Positions 9,470-19,607 of a stretch of 64,000 nucleotides of DNA are shown here, one piece after another. Within the stretch, counting starts at the first letter, position 1. Each line of letters starts with the position of its first letter. The DNA is taken from positions 1,550,001 through 1,614,000 of the forward strand of contig CM020620.1 of assembly GCA_009829735.1 (NCBI GenBank), read 5' to 3'. The notes under the pieces were generated by a model. That model had not been told where the DNA came from, ran no database searches, and worked only from the letters and a program-made list of their open reading frames with translations. This DNA is from Pyropia yezoensis (lineage: Eukaryota; Rhodophyta; Bangiophyceae; Bangiales; Bangiaceae). Position numbers and translations under genes: made by a program.

Positions 9470-12400
9470 TCACGTTGAGGGAGGGCAGGTGGGGTCGATA
9501 TCATTCCGGGCGCAGTATGCCCGGACATTCTCAGCGGGAAGGTCCTCCACGTATTCCCACGTATCATCCTTCGCCTTATAGCCGAACCAGCGCACCCTCA
9601 ACATGAGGCGGTTAGTGTCCTCATCCCACCCGTGGTCGATGAACTTATCGAACACGTACTCCTGCGGGCCCTGTTTGGCCGCAGTTAGCGAAGGCAGGCG
9701 CCACGCTTTCACCGCACGTGCCCAAGCCGGGTCGTCTGCAGGAGGTCGTGCAACATTTACCACGTCTTGTCCATTTACGGTGCGGACCCCATCGTCACTT
9801 TCGATGGTGAACCGCCGTCCATCTGTACGAAGGACCTGGTATGGCCCCTTCGACCGGAACACCAACTTACCCCCAGTTGGGGTGTGTGAGTGAGCCAGTA
9901 CCCAGTCACCCTGCTCGGGGACGTGCTTGGCGTTACGCACCTTTTTGTCAAAAGTACGATTGTAGCGCTTTTGCGCTTTGTCCATCTCAGCCCTGACTTT
10001 ATGGATGAGTTTTCCAAGCCTAGCAGCGAACTCCGCCTTACTCTCAGTGGATGTAGGTGAACTGCCATCGGCCTCCCTAGTTGGGAGCGGCCGCCGTACG
10101 GCAACAGACCACACGCGACGGGGGGTCATAAAAGCGAGGGGTACTTCCCCGGTAGATGAGTGAACCTGCGAATTGTAGGCAGTCGTAAGAATAGAATTGT
10201 ATTGGTCCCACGTTTTCACGTGCTCACTCACATAGTGGCGCAGCTGCCGAACAATAGTTTTGTTGAAGCGCTCCACCTGCCCATTAGTTTGTGGGTGGTA
10301 GGGGGTGGCATAGTTTGCCTGCACCCCGAACATATCCTGCACTCCCTGAAACAGTACGGACGCAAACTGCGGTCCATTTTCCGATAGTGTACTATCCGGG
10401 ATGCCATACGCGGCAACCCAGTGATCTAGGAAGGCTGACACGACCGACATGGCCGTGATCTCTGCCAAAGGGGTTGCTCGCGTAAGTTTCGTGAAGCGGT
10501 CACAGATGACCAGGAGGTACTGGTTGCCCTCCTCGGTCGCTGGCAGGAGCCCAAGGATGTCCATTACCAACACGGCAAAGGGCTCCTTGGCCGGGAACAG
10601 TAACATAGCCGTAGTAGGCCGCCGTTCCACCAGACGGTTCTGCGCACAACTTGTGCAGGCAGCCACCGAACTGTAGATGTCCACCACCATGGACGGCCAG
10701 TAGTACCTGGTCCTCAGGGTCTGGTACAGCTTACTAGACATCAGGTGTCCACCTGTGGGAGAGTTATGCTCCCTCTCAAGAACACTGTCCTTGAGGGATG
10801 CGGGGACGACAAGTTGTTCGGTCCCCTGGAATACCCCCCTCCTCATGAGGAGGCCATCGTCTCCCAGAAAGAACCGCGTCTCCGCCACTGTATCCAGTGT
10901 ATCCCTCTGCGACTTGTAGAAGGGATCCTCGGCCTGGGCCTTCAGACGCACCCTCCACCGGTTGAGACGAGCGTTCGTACAATCCGTCTTGAAGATGAAT
11001 TGCAACGCGTGGTGGTCACAGCGGATGAGGAACTTCTCACCCTCTAGGTAGTGACGAAGTGACGTCACCGCCCACACCACTGGGAGTCCTTCCAACTCGG
11101 TGACTCCATAGTTCTTCTCAGCCGAATTCAGCCCCTTGCTGAAGTATCCTACCGGCAAGTACTCCTTGTCCGGCTGCTGCTGAAGCAACACACAACCAAG
11201 TTGGTCGTAGCTAGCAACCACGTCTCAAATGTAGCGGCCTCACAATCTGGGAATAGCCAAGATAGGGGGCTTCAGCAGTAGGTCCCGAAGAGTCCCAAAG
11301 GATTCCAGCTCCACCCGACTTGGGCGAAGCAGGTTCTTCGGAAGCGTCGAGCTAACTAGCTCATTCAGCGGCTTCGCCACCTTGGCGAAGCTCTTGGTGA
11401 ATCGTCGGTACGCGTTACACATCCCGAGGAAGCTCCTCATCTGGGTCTGGGTCCGGGGGTACTGAGCCTTACGGATGGCCCTCAAGTTCTTCTCGTTGAC
11501 GCTGAGGCGCTCCGGACGGACAGCATGTCCCAAGTATTCTACCTCCTGAGTACAGAGGTGGCACTTGCTCGCCGTCAGTGACACCCCGGCGTGAGCAAGT
11601 AGCTTGAACACCTGGCCAAGATGGACAATGTGCTCCTCCGGACTTCGGAAGAACACAATGATATCGTCCAGGTACACAAGACAGATCTGCCACCGTTCTC
11701 CGGCCAGAGTCATGTCCATGGCGCATTGGAAAGTTGCGGTGCGTTGCACAGTCCCAAACGGTAGTCCTTTGCACTGGTAGGTACCACAGTGACAGGTAAA
11801 GGTAGTTTTATGCCTGTCTTCCAGGGCAATGGGAAGTTGCCAATACCCCGCGTTACAATCTAGGGTAGAGAACACGTTCGCCTCCCCCAAGGAGTCCAGA
11901 CAGTCGTTTATTCTAGGGAGGGGATAACTATCCTTCACCGTGCTCTCGTTGAGCTTACGGTAGTCGATGCAGAACCGTGGGGTCCCATCAACCTTGGGGA
12001 CAAAGACCACCGGACTCGCCCACTCGGCGTTGCTGGGCTCAATCACATCGAGGGCCTCCATGCGAGCGACTTGCTCCTTGACGAGGGCCCTTGAACAGGG
12101 CCCTCCCATGTACGGCTGTTAGCGTATAGGGGGTGCACCGGGTTTCAACTCGATCCGGTGTTCGGTGGCTCTCATGAGTCCCAATTGAGCATCCCACAAC
12201 TTGTGAAATTGGTCCAAGAGGCATTCAACTTGAACCCTCAACTTGTGTGGAACATTCTCCATGTTCACGTGGGGTCGAGGAGAGGCGGCCGGCTTGTCAT
12301 GATGCTTCTCCTTTCCAGACTTCGGGTCGCTACACGCGCCCGCGTTGAGGGTGACCGCTACTACCGGTCCCTCGTGTTGGTCGATGTAGTCCAACTTGGC

Positions 12401-13243
12401 TCCCGACTTGAAATACTTGGGCGACGAGCTCAGGTTCATCACCTGGATCCTCCACGGGACTCCGGCTTTGGAGTCCATCGTGCCAAGGGCAACATGCACT
12501 TGGTGCGTACGAGCAAGACGGGGGTTAGGGTGCACCAACCCGTTCCCCGAAAAATCAGTTACAACGTCAACGTGCGCCACCGAGTTGGGGGTCAACGTGA
12601 CTTTGCGGGCTAAACGCAGGGTAGCAGTAAACCCTTCCCTCATAGAGCAAACAGCCTTCGACTGTGAGACTGTCACAGGAGCCACAGACTTTCCCTTACC
12701 AAGGATGGGGATAGTCTCCCCATTCATCAACTTGACCCAGTACTCGGGGCCACAGATCAAAGGCACTTGTGTTACGACAAAAGGGGTACCCAGAAGCAGG
12801 GGTACCGATATATTCTCAACTACACCATAGGTCACGTCGACCTCATGGGTCCCCAACCTAGTTGGTAGGGTCACGGCACCAACGATGGGAAGTACCCCAC
12901 CATTGATGTCAATCATATGGTCAGCCTTGGACCTCCAGCGTTGGAGCTTCACCTCCTTTGGTAATAGCGACTTGCGTATCAAGGAGGCTCCTGACCCGGT
13001 ATCAAGTACGATACGGGTACAGCATGCACGGCCGGGGGCAAGTTGCACCCGTCCAGCCACCTGGAAGTTCTCACCCGTCAGCACCGCGATGACCCGACGT
13101 GGGTTTACGTTCTTGGGGAGTCGTACCCGAGGTGGGCGGACTCCCTTAGGTCGCCGCAGTATCCGGCAGGGTTGGTTCGTCCTCTTGGCCCACTCGGCCG
13201 AGGCTGCCGTTGTGAGCTTAGGACGGCCAGCTCCAACGGTCAT
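9470..13243 (-). pseudogene. pol: Pol of element 2: protease, RT, RNase H, integrase, chromodomain; three in-frame stops
   Basis: A single minus-strand phase runs from ATG 13243 to TGA 9470. Protease: IVLDTGSGASLIRK near residue 83 and LLLGTPFV downstream. RT: VFSTLDCNAGYWQLPI and the catalytic VYLDDIIVFF (about 11650-11675). RNase H: CDHHALQFIF. Integrase: an H-H-C-C zinc finger, VMDILGLLPATEEG, the second catalytic position as LSENGPQF (Glu where Asp is expected) and YHPQTNGQVERFN. Chromodomain: LMLRVRWFGYKAKDDTWEY near the end. Stops at 12119 (TAA), 11240 (TGA) and about 11226 (TGA) break the frame. The ATG overlaps the stop of the upstream gag remnant (ATGA). This copy is inactive. Confidence 0.92.
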
Positions 13244-13520
13244 TTGTTTCCCGCCGACTTGGCGTCGGAAACCGAGGGCGAAGGGGAAGACGACGAGTCC
13301 GAGGACGACTTGTCCACCCCCTCCGCCGAGGGAGTGGCGACCGCCACTACCGGTCGAGGTTCACCCTCGCAGCGTGAACGTACTTCGTTCGTAGCGGCCT
13401 TCTTACTCGCATTCTTAACGAGTTGTTGGATGCATTTACTCAGAATAGGGCAATCATATGCTGTGAGGCACCACCCACATTCGGGCAGCCCTCAACGTAC
13501 TGGTGAACGGTGTCAGCTGC
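13240..13520 (-). pseudogene. gag: Gag C-terminal remnant (nucleocapsid-like) of element 2
   Basis: Upstream of pol on the minus strand, a frame ending in TGA (13242-13240) contains CGWCLTAYDCPILSKC (about 13475-13425), a cysteine-rich knuckle-like motif. It is followed by a Ser/Asp-rich tail. Its stop overlaps the pol ATG as ATGA, a usual arrangement for translational coupling or frameshifting. The capsid part is absent; only about 370 bp separate this remnant from the right inverted repeat. An in-frame TGA lies just upstream of the knuckle. Confidence 0.55.
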
Positions 13521-13705
13521 CCGCGCAAGCCAATGAGGCTTCGGGGCGCGGGCAAGGTGACGGGCGGGGTGACGGCGATGGGGGTGGGGAAGAAGATGGG
13601 CGTGACGTCGGCGAGGGTCGAGGGGGTCGAGGGGCTCGAGGGCCATGGAGGTCGTTGTGTCTGTGTTTGTTGTTCCCCCCGAGGTCTCCCCGGGTGGCGC
13701 CCGCA

Positions 13706-13721
13706 CTCACGCTTTATATAC
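13706..13721 (-). promoter_or_regulatory. TATA box of the pol-side promoter of element 2
   Basis: On the minus strand GTATATAAAGCGTG lies about 170 bp inside the right inverted repeat and points toward gag-pol. It differs from the ORF A-side leader, so the two arms appear to have separate promoters. Confidence 0.55.
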
Positions 13722-13890
13722 CCCCGGGGGGCACCCAGGGTGCTCAAAAGCATGTGATTGCCCGTGCCGCTGGGGGGGCGGCACCAATGGGCTCAAAACA
13801 AGGCATAGGCTCTGAAAACAAGTCAAGGTGGGTGTGCGCGCCCCAAGGCGCCCTACCAGACAGCACCAACCGGGGGCGGGGGCGGCGTGC

Positions 13891-14360
13891 GTGTGGCAGT
13901 ATTGACCCCCAGGTAGGGGGGCAACACGTGCCATGCAAGGGGCGGCAGGCCACTAGCCTGATCCGTTCCTCCCCCTGCATTTGGGTCCATATTCCCTAAG
14001 TTTGGGATAGTTAGCTTAGTAGTAAATCCAACTTGGATTTGAGGGTTTTCTGCATTTATCGTCTTGAATTTTCGTGTGGCCCGGTGGGCAGGTGCTGGGG
14101 TGGGAGATTCTGAGTGGCGAGATTCTGAGTGGACCCTGGGGGGATAAGGGGAGGGACAGCGGGGCTTGGCCCTGCGTCCCCGTCCCGACCAAGAAACTGT
14201 TGGACCACACACCATCTTCTTGTTTGTCCGTGGGGGGTTTGCCCCACAACAGGGACAGAGTGTGCGCGACTTGCACTTCTTCCGGTTCCCCCGACACGGG
14301 AGGCAGCCCTGGCACACCGCCCCAACTTGGGTGCCATGTGTGCTTGTGGTTTTTGCCACA
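13891..14360 (-). repeat. Right terminal inverted repeat of element 2
   Basis: It is the reverse complement of 6609-7078 with only a few substitutions and ends in GGTTTTTGCCACA at 14360. The near identity of the two arms implies a recent origin or conversion between arms. Confidence 0.9.
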
Positions 14361-14479
14361 TTTGGTGGAGCAGCAGGGGACAGAGGTAAACTTTACCTCC
14401 GGGTGCTCCCGGGTGTAGGGGGCCCTCTGTCTCAGAGGAACGGTGGTCTTGGACCGTGTCATACGGATCGTCAGCCAAC

Positions 14480-15735
14480 ATGGCTAGCTCGGACCCCCCG
14501 TCGTCCGGGGAGTACACGGGTGACGCACGTACTTCAGTGCCTTTGAATACTGGTGAGACACAGGTGGGTTTACCTGGGGTCGCAGAGGGACTAGAGGTCC
14601 CTCAAGCCAGCAGGACTGGAAGTGCGGGCGGGCAACAGGCCACCCCGACTCAGTCGGGAGTTCACTCGGGTGACACTTCTGATGTGGGTGGGCCGAAGTC
14701 TGGCCACCGTGTGGTATACTCAACGGGAACGTCCCAAGGGGTGAGGACTGTCCCCGCGGGTTCCACTCGGGTTGGAGCCAACTTTGGCTTGGAGCCGTCG
14801 CCAACTAGGCTTTCGGAGGACGGCGGACCTCCGTTGGTCGGTGATGGGCTCGCGCCCAGGCCCCCGGTTGAGACCCCTGAGGAACGTGGTTACCCCTCAG
14901 GTGGACTCCCGGAGGCGGACCGAGACTCAACTGGAGTCGTCAATCCCCTCCTCGCGGAAACTGTCCGTCGGGAGGCGACCAATGTGTTGCGGCAGACTTT
15001 GCCGGACCTGGTGGTCACGATGACGAATACTATTCTGAATCAGATTGTGGCGAGTTTGCCAGATGGCCTTAATGTCCAGACCGGATTGGGGCTTTCGAGC
15101 CCACAGGCGCAGGGGGAATCTCTCCTGACGCCTACCTCGGGTCGCCCCGAACTGGGGGCGACACCTGTGACTCCCAACGAGGGAGCCACACCATACGCGG
15201 TGGGGCGTACGCCCTTCACGGGGGAGTTCCCCTCGGAAACGCCGGTGGCTACACCAAGCTCGCCGTACCAGACTACAGGCACTGAGGGTGAACTTACCCC
15301 AGTGCCACAGCGGCTGTTCCCTCAACGTGAGGTGCCGCCCAAGATTTAGGTAGCCAACCCGGTCTACCAGCGGATCTTTGACTGTGAGACCTACGCCCTC
15401 CACAACAAGTCGGTGGCGTATGGTCCTGACCAGGCCCGAGCTATGGGCCGTGCCAAGAAGAATGCACTTCATTCTTTTGGGCACAGAGCGGAGTGGGATG
15501 GAACTCCCCCCCTCCGTGTCTTTGAGTTCCTACGTCGTTTCACAAAAGCCTGTGACGACAATGCCATAAGTGAGGGCATGGTTTTCTATATGCTACAGGA
15601 GTTTACCAAGGGCGACCTGCGGACAGAACTTTTGTCCGTCATGCCCAGTTCCTCAAGTGGAGGCGCTGGTGAGGTGACGTCCTATTTGGAGCTCGTCAAC
15701 TGGTTGTTGATAGCCATGGTTGATGAAGCAGCGTT
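14480..15735 (+). pseudogene. gag: Gag of element 2b: variable N-terminus and capsid domain, one in-frame stop
   Basis: The frame starts at ATG 14480 (an upstream in-frame ATG at 14456 is possible). The first ~290 codons are Gly/Pro/Thr/Ser-rich and low in structure. A TAG at 15347 interrupts the frame, which then continues in phase into a capsid-like helical domain: VYQRIFDCETYALHN, then WDGTPPLRVFEFLRRF, then GMVFYMLQEFTKGDL. This aligns with the capsid region of element 3 (NGRPLAVIGFLTSFKAAADK). It would form the particle shell. Homology stops near 15735, where opposite-strand ORF A sequence begins, marking the deletion joint. Confidence 0.7.
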
Positions 15736-15749
15736 GGCTTCTACCACGT

Positions 15750-16798
15750 GGCCGTCCTTAAGTTCACGGCCGACCCAGACGAATTGGCGACATGAGCCGT
15801 CGTCTTTAGGCCCGCAGGAGCGCCGGCGCAACTTGTGCTCGATGAAGTCCCACTCAATGAGCTTTTGAAGCTTCAACATCTCCTCGAGTAGAGTGAGTTG
15901 ACACGACGAGCACCCCTCAGCAACTTGCCGAGGGGTGAGCTGCTTTAAACCTTGGATCAGGCGGGGTGGGAGGCGCCAGAACATCCCACACCTCTTGACG
16001 AAGGCCACCCAGGCCCACATGACCTCGAGAAGCCAGAGTGTTGCAACATGTCAAACACTATGTGGTCCGGGCTAGCCGTCATCATGACGGAGCCAAGGTG
16101 GACCACCAACCGCGATAGTAGCGCGGAGAACCCATAGGGGACCTCAACTTGAGGCCACCACTCGGGCCTCTCGGGGTAGAGTAACTCCTTGCTCGCCGGC
16201 GCTTGTTGCGCAAACTAAACTTGAGCCGAGGTCACCAAGTAGGGATATCTTCGGATGTCCTTCTCCATCCGCTCGTCGAAGTAATGGACGTGCGGATCGG
16301 AGGTTCTGAGGAACGTGGGGGCAAGCTGCCAACACGTCCCACGTAAAGGTCGGCACGTCGCCGAGGCGCTCGGTGGTACCCCCGCGGGTCATCAAGTTGT
16401 TGACCCACTGCACGTCTTCGACCTCTTCATCGTCAAGGAAGGCAAACTGGTCCGTCTTGAAATCAGGTGGGAATCTACCCTACGGGAGAAATTCTCCCGT
16501 AGACGCCCCCAGACGCGATCTATCGCTGTGCCCAAGTCGGCCGCAGCTGAAAAATCGTTAAGCCCTCCTCGTACAGGGGCCAGGGTGGGTAGTAACACCT
16601 CCCGAGGGCCTTTCGTGGAGTAACGGGGCCTACCTCCGGGGGAGAGCCCGCCGCCAACCCCGAGTCGGGTGGTGCAGGCATCCCATCCCCCGGGGCAAAC
16701 GCGGTGCTCCCGCCGGAGCTCCCGACGGGTGCTGCAACGCGAGGCGGGTCCTACATGCGCTCGTCCAGGGAGTCAGACTCCTTCCCGGAGTACACCAT
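15750..16798 (-). pseudogene. ORF A of element 2b, degenerate
   Basis: The ATG at 16798 is followed by MVYSGKESDSLDERM and then a TAG, matching the element 2 ORF A start. Further homologous blocks lie in shifting frames: GDVPTFTWDVLAACPHV (about 16370-16320) and LIQGLKQLTPRQVAEGCSS with LTLLEEMLKLQKLIEWDFIEHKL (about 15960-15830). The last shared block is RELKDGHVV, about 15780-15755. Several indels and stops are present. Its strand, opposite to gag in the same unit, independently supports the ambisense plan. Confidence 0.7.
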
Positions 16799-17078
16799 GT
16801 CTCTCCCCAAGTTAGGGAGAGGCAACTCGGTCGCAACTGCCCGAGGCCCATCTCGAGTTGAGGGAGACTTGGATCGTGGATATAGCGGGGGCCTCCCTAG
16901 CGTGGGGCGGCCCGGGGTGAGGTGAGATATGTGAGTGGTTGTGAGAGGTGGTGGTAAGATGTGTGCAAGCTGTCGAGTAGGCGAGCTTGAGGAGGAGGAC
17001 AGTCGACGTGACTGCCTCCACGTCGAGGTGACGTACCGGGGGACAGCGAGCTGCGCCCCAGGCAAGTGCAACACGCGG

Positions 17079-17085
17079 TTTTATA
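17079..17085 (-). promoter_or_regulatory. TATA box of the ORF A-side promoter of element 2b
   Basis: On the minus strand GTATAAAACCGCG lies about 280 bp upstream of the ORF A ATG (16798). The corresponding place in element 2 (about 7115-7130) reads GGTGCGTAAACGC, so its TATA box appears mutated. Confidence 0.5.
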
Positions 17086-17134
17086 CCCCTTCTCAGGGCG
17101 GACCGGGTCGGTCGGAACTGAAGAGAGAGGAGTG

Positions 17135-17602
17135 TGGCAGAGCTGGCCCCACGCAGGGGGGCAGAGCGCGCCATACTGCGACGGGGGAAAACTGGTCTGA
17201 CCCGTTCCTCCCTTTGCATTTTATCCCGAATTTTCACAAGTCAGGGATACTTTGCTTAATAGTAAATCCAACATCGATTTGAGGGTTTTTTGCATTTTAT
17301 CGTCTTGAATTTTCGTGTGGCCCGGTATGCAGGTGCTGAGGTGGGAGATTCCGAGTGGCGAGACTCTGAGAGGACCCTGGGGGGATAAGGGGAGGGGCAG
17401 CGGGGCTTGGCCTCGCTTCCCCGTCCCGACGAAGAAGCTGTTGGCCCACACACCATCTTCTTGTTTACTTGTGGGGGGATTGCCCCACAACAGAGACAGC
17501 GTGTGTGCGACTTGCACTTCTTCCGGTTCCCGCGACACGGGAGGCAGCCCTTGTGCACCACCCCAACTTGGGTGCTGAGTGCGCGAGCGGTTTTTGCCAC
17601 AC
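17135..17602 (-). repeat. Terminal repeat of element 2b (third, diverged copy)
   Basis: It matches 6609-7078 in inverted orientation with substitutions and small indels. The homology continues past it through the leader into ORF A, as in the left arm of element 2. The outer end is TGTGGCAAAAACC at 17602. Confidence 0.85.
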
Positions 17603-18305
17603 TCGCCGAGCCCCGGGTGTGAGACGAGTTCAGCCCGATCCATAGACCGCCGCAGCGGCGTCGGGGTGACGTGCTCGTAGCGACAAACGTCGGGTGCGGG
17701 ACGCAGAAAGACCGCATACGACGCGCGCTTCCGCGCCCAGAGCAGCCGCTGCACCTCAATGAGGAGCGGAAGAAAAAGCAACCAGCACCCCTGGCGGCGC
17801 ATGTCGGGGAGGGTGATGGCTAGCGCCGCGCTGACCTTCATCGACAGCACCCGCTAAAGGACGGCCTTAAGGTCTGCAACGATCTGCTGCTGTACGAGGG
17901 GTGGCGCCCCCGCCGGCCACGAGCCGTCCTTGACCTCGTCGGCACTCCCCATCATCGTGTCGGGAACCGCGTGAGCTTGCCGCAAAGGGCGCGAAGCTCG
18001 CGGTCTTGAGCTCGGCCCGCAGGGGTGGACACCTGCGCCTGCGCCTGCGAAGTCGAGGGTGGATGCGGGAACAGCCCAACCGCTTGCAGGGCGTCATCGA
18101 CCATCACCGGCAAAGCACTTCAATTTGCCGTTTAAGCCGCAAGCACCAAGATGGTCATGGCCGCCGTCTTGATCGCAAGGGCATCGCCCGGGCCTCGCAG
18201 GTCCTTGCTGCAGGGCAGCGGCGCCTCTTCCTGAATGGTAGAAATGAAGCAGGCATAGACGGTTGCAAACGCCTTGCCGCCCAGCCCGTCGCCGGCAAAG
18301 GCCGA
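17603..18305. other. Unassigned GC-rich sequence
   Basis: No family is recognised. A minus-strand frame enters from the terminal repeat and encodes an Arg/Leu-rich stretch without known motifs. I see no terminal repeats. Confidence 0.4.
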
Positions 18306-19289
18306 CTACAGGCGGTGCTTTGCCGGGAGAGCCTGGCAGCAATCAGAGAGCTCTCTGTCGGGCCGCTTTGCCACCGCTGCGCCGCGACACGAGGTGGCCG
18401 CCGCAGCCCGCCTGAACAGGGGCGGGTGGCTGCCGCTTGCCAGCGACAGGGGTAGGGCGTCGACAAATTCCTGCATAGAGGCAATGGCCTGGTAGACGGA
18501 CCGGAAAGCATACTCAATGCCCAGCGTCATGAGGTACCTGGGCCGGTTTGCCGTTGTGGCCAGTGACACGAGCGCGCGGCCCAACGCCTGAGCCACAGCC
18601 CGGTCCCCGACCTTCTTGCGCGGCCGTGTCGGCGGCCCGCCCCAACCGCCGTGGTTGTCGACGCTGGTGGCGCGCTTCCCCCCGGGAGGAGCCGCCGCCA
18701 GGAGGCGGGTCGCACCAACGCGGGCCAGCGGGAGTAGCACCAAGGTGTGCACCTTGTACTCGCCCATGGCGTACTGGTCGGCAGCGTCGACGCTGAGACC
18801 CCGGTCGCCCCCGACCGGGACAGCCCGGCAGGTGCGCGTCGTGTGCCCAATCTGATGACACTTTTCGCGCGTCGGGGCCTTGTCGCCCGTCTTGCGGGCC
18901 GTACCGTCTGCCCTGGCCGTCGGTGCGCTGGCCATAAACAGCGCGGCGTGTGCCGCGACCACGTGCTGCTGTGCATCACAGGTGCGTACGTACTGACCCG
19001 CCAAGCCCCACAGGGAGCACTTGCGCTGTCCAGCGCTGTTCGTGTGGCTCACGGCAGCGTCACCGCGCGCGAGTGCCTCCGCGGCCGGACGAGCGGTGAC
19101 ATGAGCCGGCGGCGTCGCACGGGCTGTCAGGCAACGGGCAGCCTGGCTGGTTGCGTTCGCCGCAGTGCCCGCCCGGTCGGCCATCTCGTCCACGTCGGCC
19201 GACACAGCGCCCTGCTGGCGGTCGACGAAGTCGGCCGCAGCCTTGGCCGTCGCCACAGCACACTGCACCACACGGGCAGTTGCGTCCAC
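18306..19289 (-). pseudogene. Ala-rich protein with two degenerate zinc knuckles, probably transposon-derived
   Basis: A 327-codon frame is rich in Ala, Arg and Thr. Residues 87-100 read CSLWGLAGQYVRTC, which is a C-X2-C-X4-H-X4-C knuckle with its second Cys (now W) and its His (now Q) replaced. About 50 residues on, KCHQIGHTTRTC looks like a second knuckle missing two residues. Tandem knuckles of the form QIGHTTRTC are common at the C-terminus of MuDR-type transposases and in other mobile-element proteins. No DDE core is recognisable nearby. I regard it as a decayed mobile-element fragment. Confidence 0.3.
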
Positions 19290-19607
19290 TACGTTGTCGC
19301 TCGCAGAGGGGACACTGTCGGCAGCCGCGGGCTCACCTTAAGGCACACCATGCCCAATGGACGTGAGCGCGTCCTGGGACTGGACCAGCTGGGCATGTAG
19401 GTCCGACCAGCCCATCTCCTTCGCCGCCGCCATCGCCCTAGCCACCTCGTACGCAGCTCCTCCGACTGCTTCCTACCGCGCCTTGCGCTGAGACGCCACA
19501 TGACCGTCGACAAGGGGCGACTGCCCCCCCCCCCCGCGTCTTCGTCATCCGCCGTCGGTTCACCGTCGTTGCGCTGCCTCTTGTCGGCACCGTGAGGAAC
19601 GAAGGGG

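Larger units (their letters stand above)
6609..14360. mobile_element. Element 2: ambisense chromovirus-like retroelement with terminal inverted repeats
   Basis: The ends are 470-bp inverted repeats (6609-7078 and 13891-14360), starting TGTGGCAAAAACC and ending with its reverse complement. They differ at only a few bases. From the left arm, ORF A runs on the plus strand (7416-9358). From the right arm, a gag remnant and pol run on the minus strand (13520-9470). The two stops are about 110 bp apart, tail to tail. No direct LTR copy is present. A normal gypsy element has direct LTRs and all genes on one strand, so this is abnormal. No clear target-site duplication is visible (GCAC before, TTTG after). 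Confidence 0.75.
14361..17602. mobile_element. Element 2b: deletion derivative with gag on plus and ORF A on minus
   Basis: The plus strand carries a gag N-terminal and capsid region (14480-about 15735). The minus strand carries ORF A (16798-about 15750) preceded by a diverged copy of the element 2 terminal repeat (17602 downward, again with TG at the outer end). Everything between capsid and the end of ORF A, including pol, is deleted. The left terminal repeat is missing or replaced by the end of element 2 at 14360. The order is the same convergent one as in elements 2 and 3. Confidence 0.7.
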
